This document shows positions 1 to 6,765 of a DNA stretch of 8,283 nucleotides, piece after piece (positions within the stretch are counted from its first letter, which is position 1; each line of letters begins with the position of its first letter). The notes under the pieces were generated by a model. The model was not told where the DNA came from. It searched no databases and was given only the letters and a program-made list of their open reading frames with translations. Both the position numbers and the translations under genes were made by a program. Source of the DNA: Chloroflexota bacterium (lineage in GTDB: Bacteria; Chloroflexota; Dehalococcoidia; SM23-28-2; RBG-16-64-32); contig VBJT01000245.1 in the NCBI GenBank assembly GCA_005880075.1, positions 1 to 8,283 on the forward strand, written 5' to 3'.

Positions 1-1005
1 GCGATAGACGTAACCACCCGTAACCGAGCATCCCAGACTGTGGTCATAAACCGCGCGCGGAAAGATGAACGGATCGGGCGGCGTCGTGCAACCGGCCGGC
101 TCGTACGACGCATTGCCCTCATAGCAGTCCCAGCCGTAGTTCCCGCCCTTCGTTATCTTCTCCACTTCCTCCCATGCTGCTTGGCCGACGTCGGCCAGCC
201 ACAAATCACCGCTCCCACGGTCAAAGCTATACCGCCACGGGTTTCGCAGCCCGTAGACCCACAATCTTTCATCGCGGCCGGCCATGCCGACAAATGGGTT
301 GTCCGGCGGGACGGAGTAGGTCTGCTCTCCTGTTACCTTGATCCGGATCATCGCCGCCAGCAGGTCAGAAGGGTCTTGCCCCGTCTCCAGCGGGTCCCCG
401 GCCCCGCCGCCATCTCCGACCGATAAGTAAAGGTATCCGTCAGGCCCGAACAGCAGCCGGCCGCCGTTGTGGTTATCCGCCGATTGCCTCTGGTTGATCT
501 CCAGCACGACAGTCTCGTGCGCCGTGTCCATCACGGTCGTCACGGGATCGACGTCAAACCGCGAAATGTGGCTGCACCGCGTAACCGGGGCCGTGCAGGT
601 CAGCGATGTGTAATAAACATACACCCGGTGGTCGCTCGCGTAATTCGGCGAAAACGCCAGCGAAAGGAGCCCTTCCTCATTACCGGCAACCTTCACAAGG
701 CTCGCTAGATTCCCGAAGTCCGCTGGCGCAAACGCGCCGTTTAACCACACCCGGCGCAGCCGCGCCTCTTGCTGTGACACTATTACAGCTTGATCGGTAG
801 TCCCGGGAAGCATCGCAAAATCGACCATGCGAGAGAAAGTTGCCGTCGTGACGTCCTGCACCAGCGCGTATCCGTTCGCCGTCGGCGAAGCCTGCGCGGC
901 CGGAACATCACCGCGCCCTGCAACCAGCGACAAAAGTGACACGACCGCCATGATGCCGAATACCGTGGCGCTCCGCGCATGCCGGCTGTGCCGGCCCTTA
1001 TTCAT
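1..1005 (-). CDS. PQQ-dependent glucose/sorbosone dehydrogenase-like secreted enzyme, C-terminus off the left edge
   Basis: Reading the minus strand from ATG 1005-1003 gives 335 open codons to the window edge. Residues 1-39 form a signal peptide: basic start (MNKGRHSRHAR), hydrophobic core (about 14-30), AQA cleavage motif at 37-39. The remainder matches the soluble aldose dehydrogenase (GSDH) beta-propeller family: GNEEGLLSLAFSPNY at 108-122, the catalytic-His motif NHNGG at 178-182 (H179), SVGDGG at 195-200, PPDNPFVG at 233-240, GLRNPWRYSFD at 252-262 (R254, PQQ/substrate region), LWLADVGQ at 268-275 and GGNYGW at 287-292. Family members oxidise aldoses with PQQ outside the cytoplasm; the true substrate cannot be told from sequence. 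A GAGGGG Shine-Dalgarno lies about 8 nt before the ATG, and the start overlaps the stop of a small leader ORF by one base. A TATAAT promoter lies about 100 bp upstream, so it appears to be transcribed on its own. No breaks seen in the visible part. Confidence 0.9.
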   Translation of the reverse strand, partial: MNKGRHSRHARSATVFGIMAVVSLLSLVAGRGDVPAAQASPTANGYALVQDVTTATFSRMVDFAMLPGTTDQAVIVSQQEARLRRVWLNGAFAPADFGNLASLVKVAGNEEGLLSLAFSPNYASDHRVYVYYTSLTCTAPVTRCSHISRFDVDPVTTVMDTAHETVVLEINQRQSADNHNGGRLLFGPDGYLYLSVGDGGGAGDPLETGQDPSDLLAAMIRIKVTGEQTYSVPPDNPFVGMAGRDERLWVYGLRNPWRYSFDRGSGDLWLADVGQAAWEEVEKITKGGNYGWDCYEGNASYEPAGCTTPPDPFIFPRAVYDHSLGCSVTGGYVYR

Positions 1006-1070
1006 CACGCCTGTCCCCTCTCGGCCACCTTCCCCAATCTGGGGCCGCACCCGGATGACGTCGCGTGCAT
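1005..1070 (-). CDS. possible 21-codon leader ORF coupled to the dehydrogenase gene
   Basis: From ATG 1070-1068 a 21-codon ORF (MHATSSGCGPRLGKVAERGQA) ends in TGA at 1007-1005, whose last base is the A of the dehydrogenase ATG (TGATG). A perfect AGGAGG lies 6 nt before its ATG, a better ribosome site than the one used by the dehydrogenase itself. The peptide has no recognisable domain and no run of one amino acid like a classical attenuator. It may be a translated leader that couples translation to the downstream gene. Its short length means chance cannot be excluded; the strong site and the exact stop/start overlap are the only support. Confidence 0.35.
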   Translation of the reverse strand: MHATSSGCGPRLGKVAERGQA

Positions 1071-1088
1071 GGGCAACCTCCTCCCATG
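1068..1088 (-). promoter_or_regulatory. hairpin enclosing the leader Shine-Dalgarno
   Basis: CATGGG at 1068-1073 and CCCATG at 1083-1088 form a perfect 6-bp inverted repeat with a 9-nt loop. Read on the minus strand the loop carries AGGAGG and the 3' arm carries the leader ATG. Folding would hide the start codon and present the ribosome site in the loop. It lies inside the transcript predicted from the TATAAT promoter. Structure is inferred from pairing only. Confidence 0.35.
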
Positions 1089-1106
1089 AGCTCCGTGCAG
1101 GCACCC

Positions 1107-1135
1107 ATTATACCTGTGCGCCGTGCCCCTCGGAA
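1107..1135 (-). promoter_or_regulatory. candidate sigma-70-type promoter for the sugar dehydrogenase
   Basis: On the minus strand a perfect -10 box TATAAT lies at 1112-1107, with a weak -35 candidate TTCCGA at 1135-1130 and a 17-nt spacer. The start point would be near 1100, leaving a ~95-nt 5' untranslated leader that contains the hairpin and the small leader ORF. In this GC-rich intergenic region a perfect TATAAT is unlikely by chance, but the -35 match is poor. Confidence 0.5.
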
Positions 1136-1147
1136 CGCAGGAACAGT

Positions 1148-1215
1148 GTCATTCCGAGCTCTCCGGGTGGGGCCAACAGCCGCTGGGCGGAGCCGGTGGG
1201 CTGGCGAGGCATCTC
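1148..1215 (+). repeat. ~70-bp dispersed intergenic repeat, copy 1
   Basis: The element begins GTCATTCCGAGC (1148-1159) and ends GGCGAGGCATCTC (1203-1215). The same end sequences, with one change each, bound a 71-bp segment at 3396-3466, in the same orientation and also between genes. The interiors differ but both can fold; here AGC..CCGG near 1157-1166 pairs with CCGG..GCT near 1193-1202. It lies just downstream of the secreted repeat-protein gene (stop at 1237) and upstream of the dehydrogenase promoter, so a terminator or mRNA-end role is possible. From memory, intergenic repeats with ends like CATTCCGAGC and GCGAGGAATCTC are widespread in several phyla including Chloroflexota. Confidence 0.55.
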
Positions 1216-1236
1216 AGCGCCCGCCATCCCGGTCGA

Positions 1237-3253
1237 CTACTCGCCCGGCTGTGCCTCCTGCGGTTTGCACCCCGGTGGTGCAAACGGGTTCGCTGCTGAC
1301 CATCCTGCCGCCGGGCACACGTCCATCCCACTCCCCGCGCACCGCTTTCGGGCCGTAACATCCGGCTCAGAGAGCGGCCCGCTGACGGTGAGTATCGGCG
1401 CCCGCGCCAGTCCCGCCGATACCAGCCTGGTTAGCTGCGCGTTGTCTTGCACACGATAAAGGCTGCCGCAGCGCATCACAAAAAGCGTGCTGCCGCCGAC
1501 CTCCTGGAGGAGCGTCCCCTCTTGCGGTCCCTCGGGAATCGACCCGATCCCGCCCGGTGGCACTACCATAACTTGCGAGGAAAGCGACCCCGCCGATATC
1601 AACGACGCTCGCCGGTTGGCGTCCGTCAACGCGAACTTCATTCCCGACGCCACCTGCCACTCCGCCTCGCTTCCCAGCTCCTGAACATGCGTACCGTCCC
1701 GCGGCACCGTCGGCAGCGCGGCCAGCGCGCCATCGGGAACGATGTTCAAGCGCCACTCCAGCGCGCCCTTGCGCACAAGCTGGTTTCGCGTCACTGCGTC
1801 AAGCATCGGGAACTTGGCTCCCGCGACTATCTGCCACTCCGGACCGCTGCTCAGCTCCTTCACTCGCGACCCGTCCTGCGGCGCCGAAGGTATCTGCGCG
1901 AGCGAGCCCCAGGGCACGGTGTATAGCGCCCCTTGCAGAGCGCCTGCCCCGATCAAAGCGTCCCTCACCTCGGGCGACGGGACGGCGAATTTCGCGCCTG
2001 CCGTGATCTGCCATTCGGTTGTTCCGCCAAGCTCCGCCAGCCGGGTGCCGTCCCTCGGCACATTCGGTATCTGGTTCAGTCCGCCCGGCGCCACTGTATG
2101 CACCGGTTGGTACCCCAGCCCCATTGCATACAGAGCATCCGGACTTGGTACCGCAAACTTTGCCCCAGCATAGACCGCGTAAACGGTCGGCGAACCGGCC
2201 TCCTGAAGGAGCGTTCCGTCCCACGGGACGTCGGCCACGGTCTGGAGCATCCCATCTCCTACAATCCAGTAGTCCCCGGGACGGCGGCCCATGGCTGCAA
2301 GCGCGTCGGGATTCGGAATGTGGAACTTGGCGCCGCTGTACAGCACATAAAGCGCGGGACTCGACGCCTCCTTCAGAATGCAGCCGTCCCAGGGACACGG
2401 CGACCATACCCAGTACGACGGCCAGGCCGACGCCACGGCGGGCGCCGGCTCCCACATGTTCCAGGCCGCCTCCCATACCTCCGGCCGTACAACCCCCCGC
2501 CGCCAGATACTCACCCTCGACGATCCCGCCGAGCGAGCGGCATCCATCGCCGCCAGGAATTTCTCTCCGCTCGTGTCTCCCTCGAGCATCGGGATGTAAT
2601 CGAGCGTCCGCCCCGGCGCCAGCCAGCTCAGGTCTGAGTGCGCTTGGCTTACGCAGCCGCTCGGGTCAGCCCAGATGCCCTGGTCTGTATACAGCTCCCA
2701 GTAGCACATCGGCAGGGCAGCATTCGCCGTAGACAGCCACTTCCAGGTTCCTGAGTCCTGCCACGTCCATTCGCGCGGGTCGTATATTACGCCCAGGTTT
2801 GCCTCCGGCCGCTCGGCCCGTAGGCGCCACCAGAACTGCTCCGCCAGATAGTTGCAGTCCCAGTAACAGAAACCGTCGAACGGTTCCACATCCGCATAGA
2901 GCGCCTTTACTCCGGTATCCAGCACATCCTCCGCCATTCGCACCTGCCCATCGATGTCGATTCGCGTTGTAGTCGGCAATCAGGCGTCGCAGGGCTGTCG
3001 GCCCGGTGACTGCCTTCACATTGCCGTCATACGTGGACATCCAGTCGGTCCCGTCATGGGTTTTGATGTGCACGGTCCCTACGGGCAGAAGAGTGTCATC
3101 GCCCTCTACGCCCGGATAGTCTTGCCCGAACTGCCAGACGACCGTCTCGATCTCTATCGCCCTGGCCGGCTGCGTCGTCAGAACAACGCCGAAATGCTGG
3201 CCGCCAAGGGCCAGCATAGTAAGCAACGCTAATGCAACTGCGAATCGGCGCAT
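1237..3253 (-). CDS. secreted TIM-barrel (glycoside-hydrolase-like) protein with six C-terminal repeats, frameshifted near 2958
   Basis: Two reading frames make up one gene. Frame A starts at ATG 3253-3251 with a signal peptide (MRRFAVALALLTMLALGG..., ARA cleavage motif at residues 30-32) and then a barrel-like start, HIKTHDGTDWMSTYDG (62-77) and helix TGPTALRRLIADYNAN (83-98). Frame B, open from 2979 to TAG 1239-1237 (580 codons), continues the same domain: helix GQVRMAEDVLDTG, strand ALYADVEPFDGF (27-38), VIYDPREWTW (64-73), PMCYWELYTD (90-99), DYIPMLEGD (127-135), RVSIWRRG (155-162). The order and the DVEP acidic motif resemble glycoside-hydrolase-type TIM barrels; substrate unknown. Residues 198-531 of frame B are six repeats. 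The tail is Cys/Pro-rich with no membrane anchor. Frame A stays open by chance to 2666 but gives Gly/Arg-rich nonsense, so the break is near 2958. Expected intact product about 670-690 residues. GTG 3304 and ATG 3283 are alternative starts. Real pseudogene or sequence error cannot be separated here. Confidence 0.75.
1387..2388 (-). repeat. six tandem ~56-residue protein repeats in the secreted protein
   Basis: Repeats begin at about 2388, 2220, 2052, 1875, 1698 and 1521 (55-59 codons each). Shared pattern: DGT-L-x-E-(A/L)-(G/S)-SP at the start, then Y-x-x-Y-(A/S)GAKF-x-(V/I)P-x-PDAL, a variable helix-like part, then VPxGxLxxIPxxP. Repeats 3, 4 and 5 share an EWQ(I/V) variant where 1 and 2 have VY or LY, and repeat 6 loses the AGAKF core (CGSLYRV). 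This looks like the short surface repeats of secreted bacterial proteins with a GTLVK...VY...G..R.IPN pattern; a carbohydrate- or cell-wall-binding role is inference. Protein similarity is clear but DNA has diverged, so the array is not a recent duplication. Confidence 0.8.
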
Positions 3254-3325
3254 GGACTCCGCCCCGACCCCTCTTCTGGGCATGAATATACTTGCCGGAT
3301 GCACCCGACCTGAATGGTCGCTCTC

Positions 3326-3354
3326 AGGCTATCGGATACCGCCGAGGTAGTCAA
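3326..3354 (-). promoter_or_regulatory. candidate promoter for the secreted-protein gene
   Basis: On the minus strand TTGACT (3354-3349) resembles a -35 box and, after a 17-nt spacer, TAGCCT (3331-3326) resembles a weak -10. The start point would be near 3319, giving a leader of about 65 nt to ATG 3253. A GGAG lies three bases before that ATG. The -10 matches only half of the consensus, so this is tentative. Confidence 0.35.
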
Positions 3355-3395
3355 CATAATCACCCGTCGCAGGAAGAAACATCGAAGTAGTTTCC

Positions 3396-3466
3396 GTCAT
3401 CCCGAGCCGGGAGGCGCCAGCAGTAGTGTCGCCGTGACGGCAGCTGGCGCGGTGGCGAGGAATCTC
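3396..3466 (+). repeat. ~70-bp dispersed intergenic repeat, copy 2
   Basis: Begins GTCATCCCGAGC (3396-3407) and ends GGCGAGGAATCTC (3454-3466), matching the ends of the element at 1148-1215. The interior folds: GCGCCAGC (3414-3421) pairs perfectly with GCTGGCGC (3443-3450), and GCCGT/ACGGC inside it (3431-3441) can nest. The unrelated interior with conserved ends and conserved length (71 against 68 bp) suggests a structured family of intergenic elements. No open frame, so it would not mobilise itself. Confidence 0.55.
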
Positions 3467-3779
3467 CGCATTGGCCACGCTGTGCCATATTTGTGGCCAC
3501 TCCATTTTCCTTCTTCTTGGACGGGGTGGGCGCGGCTGACAAACTCTTGTGCCAGTCGGCCCTTCCACCTCTCGCGTGTCTTCTCTAGATTAGGGACATG
3601 ACCAGCCTTCGAAAGCCGCATGTCCGCGAATCGTCGCCGTGCCGCTCCCTCCGTCCGATTGGATGCTCACTCCACGGCTTTGAGCGTCGCACGATCAGAC
3701 GATACGCGCTGACTCGATGCCATTTTCCTGTGCGGACGGACCAAAAGGAAGAGAAAGCGCCGGCCTACAATCAGACAGT

Positions 3780-3830
3780 CGCGCCAACAATCAAACTGCA
3801 CATATGAAAACGCCCCTGATTGTTGGCGCG
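3780..3830 (-). terminator. perfect 14-bp inverted repeat after nuoN, candidate operon end
   Basis: CGCGCCAACAATCA (3780-3793) and its exact reverse complement (3817-3830) are separated by 23 nt, beginning about 20 nt past the nuoN stop. As RNA it is a strong stem with a large loop. There is no immediate U-run; a T-rich stretch follows only at 3756-3743 on the minus strand, so it is not a textbook intrinsic terminator. A further ACAATCA at 3767-3773 sits exactly 20 bp from the matching end of the left arm, so protein-binding sites are an alternative. Confidence 0.4.
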
Positions 3831-3850
3831 GTTCGCTCCATTGATGGGTC

Positions 3851-5303
3851 TTAGCGTCCCGCCACTGCCGCCTGCCCCACTCCCGCGAACACATCCGCCG
3901 TGCTTCCGTCCACCCAGTCGAGCAGGGGCGCCGGGTACAGTCCGATGAACAGCACTCCGGCGACCAGCACCGCGAGCGCCCCGTACTCTACCCACGGTAC
4001 CGGCATACTCACCGCCGCCTCCGCCTTGCCTAGGAACATCTCCTTGATGATGACCAGGTAGTAGTACAGCGAGACAAAACTCATCGTCACTGCGATTCCG
4101 GCCAGCCACAGCAGGTCTTGGTCCGCCGCCGCTTGGAACAAGATGAACTTCGTGGCAAACCCCGCGAATAGTGGCATCCCTGCCAGCGAGAACAGCGCGA
4201 TCGACAGCGACCACGTGAGGAAGGGCGCCGTATCGCGCAGCCCGGCGAAGTCCTTGATCTCTTCCTTGCCCGTCCAGTTATAGAAGATAATCACGCACAC
4301 GAACGCCGCCAGGTTCGTGACCACGTACCCCATCATGTGCAGCACCAGAGCGCTCCCGGACTCCGGGGACAGCGCCGCGATGCCCATCAGCAGGTACCCT
4401 ACCTGTCCGATGCTCGAATAGGCCAGCAGCCGCTTGATGTTGCTCTGTTGGATCGCAACCAGGTTGCCTAGCACCATCGTCGCCACCGAGAGCCCGGCGA
4501 TGAAATACCGCCAGTCATCGATCTTCGGCGCGAACGCCTCCGCGAACAGCTTCAGAAACAGGGCGAACCCGCCAGACTTTGATATCGCGGATATCAGCGC
4601 CGTCACCGGCAACGGAGCGCCCTCATACGCATCCGGCGTCCACATATGGAACGGCACAGCCGCCACTTTGAAGCCGAGCCCCGCCATGATCAAAGCCAGC
4701 CCCAGGAACAGCGCCTCATCAATGCCGCCTGTGTCCTTCGACAGCGCCCTGCCGATGTCGCCGAAGTGCGTCGACCCGGTGGCACCGTAGATCATGCCGA
4801 TCCCGTATAGCAGCAACGCCGACGAGAACGCCCCCAGCAGCATGTACTTGAGCCCTCCCTCGTTCGAGCGCAAGTCGAACTTCGCATACGCCGTAAGCAC
4901 GTAGAGGCTGAAGCTGAGGAGCTCCAACGATATGTATGCCGTCAGCAGCTCGCTCGCCGCCGCCATTCCGTTCGCGCCCACAACAGCGAGAAGGATGAAG
5001 GCGTAGTACTCCCCCGCGTGCAGCAAGCGGTCCCTAACGAACCGCGCGGAGGCCACGCACGCGAAAACACCGATCAGTCCGAAGAACACCCGAAACAACG
5101 TGGTCCACCCAGATCAGCGATACAAGTACCGCTATCAGCGCGCCGGCCGCTGCTATATACCCAAGCGACTCCTTATCGAGCCGCTTCCAGCGCCCAATCC
5201 CTCCGGCGGGCCAGAACAGGTCGAGCATGATAAGCATGCCCGCCCATGCGACAAGAATGTATTCGGGCGCTAGCAGCTTCCAGTCGAAATTTGCCTCCGG
5301 CAT
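3851..5303 (-). CDS. nuoN: NADH-quinone oxidoreductase subunit N, frameshifted near 5100
   Basis: NuoN is one of three antiporter-like membrane subunits of complex I that move protons as NADH electrons reach quinone. The gene starts at ATG 5303-5301, overlapping the nuoM stop by one base. The first frame codes about 68 plausible residues (MPEANFDWKLLAPEYILVAW, then two hydrophobic helices ending ALIAVLVSLIWVD) before turning to Arg-rich nonsense. The rest lies in another frame, 5098 to TAA 3853-3851 (415 codons from a TTG), beginning LFRVFFGLIG. That part has the family hallmarks: Glu in ISLELLSF (E59), Lys in GFKVAAVPFHMWTPDAYEG (K144), Lys in ISAISKSGG (K174), NIKRLLAYSSIGQVGYLLMG, and a terminal helix set ending FIGLYPAPLLDW. 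Combined length about 483, near normal, but the first periplasmic loop seems short. Joining needs +1 or loss of 2 (mod 3) bases. With so much intact sequence it is either a very recent mutation or a sequence error. Confidence 0.9.
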
Positions 5304-6763
5304 CAGGACGTGATCCCCGGTATGTTGGCCACACTGTCAGATATGCGGTCGATGAACGGCGCCGGCCAGAGCCCCATGAACAACAGAAACGCGATCAGAA
5401 GCGCTCCCGCAAACTGCTCGCCCAGGCGCATCTCCCTCAGATTCTCCCACTGTTCGTTGAGAGGTCCGAAGTAGGCGCGCGCCAGCATCCGCAAAATGTA
5501 GGTTGCCGTGATCGCCGCCGCCAGGATTCCGGCCGCGCCCGCCCAGTAGTACCCGGCGCGGAAAGTCCCTACGAAGATGTGAAACTCGGCGATGAATCCA
5601 GCGAGCCCCGGTAACCCGAGCGACGATAAGCCCGCTATCGCCCAGAAGGCCGAGTGCCGCGGCATCTTTTGCGCGATCCCACCGAACGTAGTCATGTCTC
5701 GCGTGTGAGCTTGGTCGTAGATCGCACCCACGCTCGTGAACATGAGGGCCGTCATCGCCCCGTGCGCAAACATCTGGAGCACCGCCCCGTTGACCCCGAT
5801 GTCGTTCATCGTCGCGAGCCCCATCAGCACATAGCCCATGTGGCTCACGCTTGAGTAACCGACCATGTACTTAAGGTCCGTCTGTGCGAGCGCCGAAACC
5901 GCTCCGTAAACCGCGCCGTCGGGCAGAAGCGTCATCCCCACACGCAGAATCCCGAACGCCCCAAGCTTCATCAACACGCCCGCGTGAAGCATCGAGACGC
6001 CGGTCGGTGCCGCCACGTGGCCGTCCGGCGACCACGTATGAAATGGCCACATCCCGGCCAGCACGCCGAACCCGATCATGTAGAACGGGAACACCGCCTT
6101 CTGGAAGTCGGAGTCGTACTGCACCTGCCCAAGCACCGGCAGGTCGAACGTACCCCTGTCCGCCTCCACAAACGTCGCGAAGATTCCGACGAAGATCAGC
6201 ACGCTCCCTGCGACGAGATATAGGACGAGCTTCATCGCCCCGTACTCCTTGGTCCGCACGAAAGAGCCGAAATTGCTACTCGCTCCCCAGACGGCGATCA
6301 GCAAGTACATCGGGAGCACCGCCACCTCGTACCAGAAGAACAGGAAGAATAGGTCCTGCGACTCGAAGACTCCGAACACTCCGGCGACCAGCAGGAACAG
6401 CAGCACGAAGAAGTCCTTGTTCCGGTAGCTAATGTTCCATGAGACGAATGTCGCCGCGAAAATCACGAGGCCCGTCAGCATCACGAGGGGGGCAGCGATC
6501 CCATCAACGGCAAGATGTAGCGAGATCCCATGCTTGCCGAGGAAGCCTACGTTCTCAAGCCAGTCCAAGCGAAAACCGAAACGCAGCCCCCTCCCGCCGT
6601 CGAACTCGTAGGCAAAGAACACGAGAAGCGACAACGCAAACTGTGTACCGGCCGAAAGCAACGCGAGGTACCGAACCAGCTGGGGATAGCGGGACGGCAC
6701 CAGCATCACCAACACGGCTGTGCACACTGGCACCGCGACGAGCGCGAAGAGAACCCCGCCCAT
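5303..6763 (-). CDS. nuoM: NADH-quinone oxidoreductase subunit M
   Basis: This 486-residue, multi-helix antiporter-like subunit sits in the membrane arm of complex I. ATG 6763-6761 lies 2 nt after the nuoL stop and the TGA shares a base with the nuoN start, so translation is probably coupled. Hallmarks: FFWYEVAVLPMYLLIAVWG at 142-160 with the proton-path Glu (E146), PFHTWSPDGHVAAPTGVSML at 240-259, HAGVLMKLGAFGILR at 260-274 (K266), ALAQTDLKYMVGYSSVSHMG at 291-310, MFAHGAMTALMF at 331-342 and PGLAGFIAEFHIF at 385-397 (E393). Two oddities: the helix-break Lys that precedes PFHTW in E. coli NuoM is replaced (GVLAGMWPFHTW, L235), and the stretch LLPDGAVYGAVSALAQ (279-294) appears about 15 residues shorter than in relatives, removing part of a membrane helix. 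Frame is otherwise intact. Confidence 0.95.
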   Translation of the reverse strand: MGGVLFALVAVPVCTAVLVMLVPSRYPQLVRYLALLSAGTQFALSLLVFFAYEFDGGRGLRFGFRLDWLENVGFLGKHGISLHLAVDGIAAPLVMLTGLVIFAATFVSWNISYRNKDFFVLLFLLVAGVFGVFESQDLFFLFFWYEVAVLPMYLLIAVWGASSNFGSFVRTKEYGAMKLVLYLVAGSVLIFVGIFATFVEADRGTFDLPVLGQVQYDSDFQKAVFPFYMIGFGVLAGMWPFHTWSPDGHVAAPTGVSMLHAGVLMKLGAFGILRVGMTLLPDGAVYGAVSALAQTDLKYMVGYSSVSHMGYVLMGLATMNDIGVNGAVLQMFAHGAMTALMFTSVGAIYDQAHTRDMTTFGGIAQKMPRHSAFWAIAGLSSLGLPGLAGFIAEFHIFVGTFRAGYYWAGAAGILAAAITATYILRMLARAYFGPLNEQWENLREMRLGEQFAGALLIAFLLFMGLWPAPFIDRISDSVANIPGITS

Positions 6764-6765
6764 GC

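Larger units (their letters stand above)
3254..3850. other. ~600-bp intergenic region between nuoN and the secreted-protein gene
   Basis: No convincing gene is visible in any frame; the open frames here are Arg/Ser-rich or short and lack domains. The stretch contains a candidate promoter (3326-3354), the second ~70-bp repeat copy (3396-3466) and a 14-bp inverted repeat next to nuoN (3780-3830). The part between about 3470 and 3755 shows nothing I can assign. Confidence 0.7.

Noticed and set aside
827..1459. 210-codon open frame on the plus strand
   Set aside because: It spans the dehydrogenase start, its promoter and the end of the repeat-protein gene on the opposite strand; composition is Ser/Arg/Pro-rich with no domain. 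It is a GC-driven shadow.
1933..2732. Two overlapping plus-strand open frames of over 230 codons
   Set aside because: They are antisense to the repeat-protein gene and are Arg/Pro/Ser-rich; the minus frame shows repeated protein motifs that the plus frames do not.
2666..2950. Continuation of the signal-peptide frame past the break as a ~200-residue protein
   Set aside because: After ADYNANR this frame becomes Gly/Arg/Ala-rich and antisense-like, while the other frame gives conserved-looking barrel sequence.
3314..3807. Small plus- and minus-strand open frames between nuoN and the secreted gene
   Set aside because: None has a good ribosome site, a domain or sensible composition, and they cross the repeat and the palindrome.
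3851..5098. NuoN second part as a separate gene starting at TTG 5098
   Set aside because: It would lack the first two helices that are present just upstream in the other frame, and no ribosome site precedes the TTG. A broken single gene fits better.
5085..5115. Programmed ribosomal frameshift in nuoN
   Set aside because: No slippery heptamer, stop or stimulatory structure is visible at the junction, NuoN is not known to use one, and residues seem to be missing.
5884..6432. 182-codon plus-strand frame, very rich in Arg and Ser
   Set aside because: Fully antisense to conserved nuoM sequence; composition is typical of a shadow frame.
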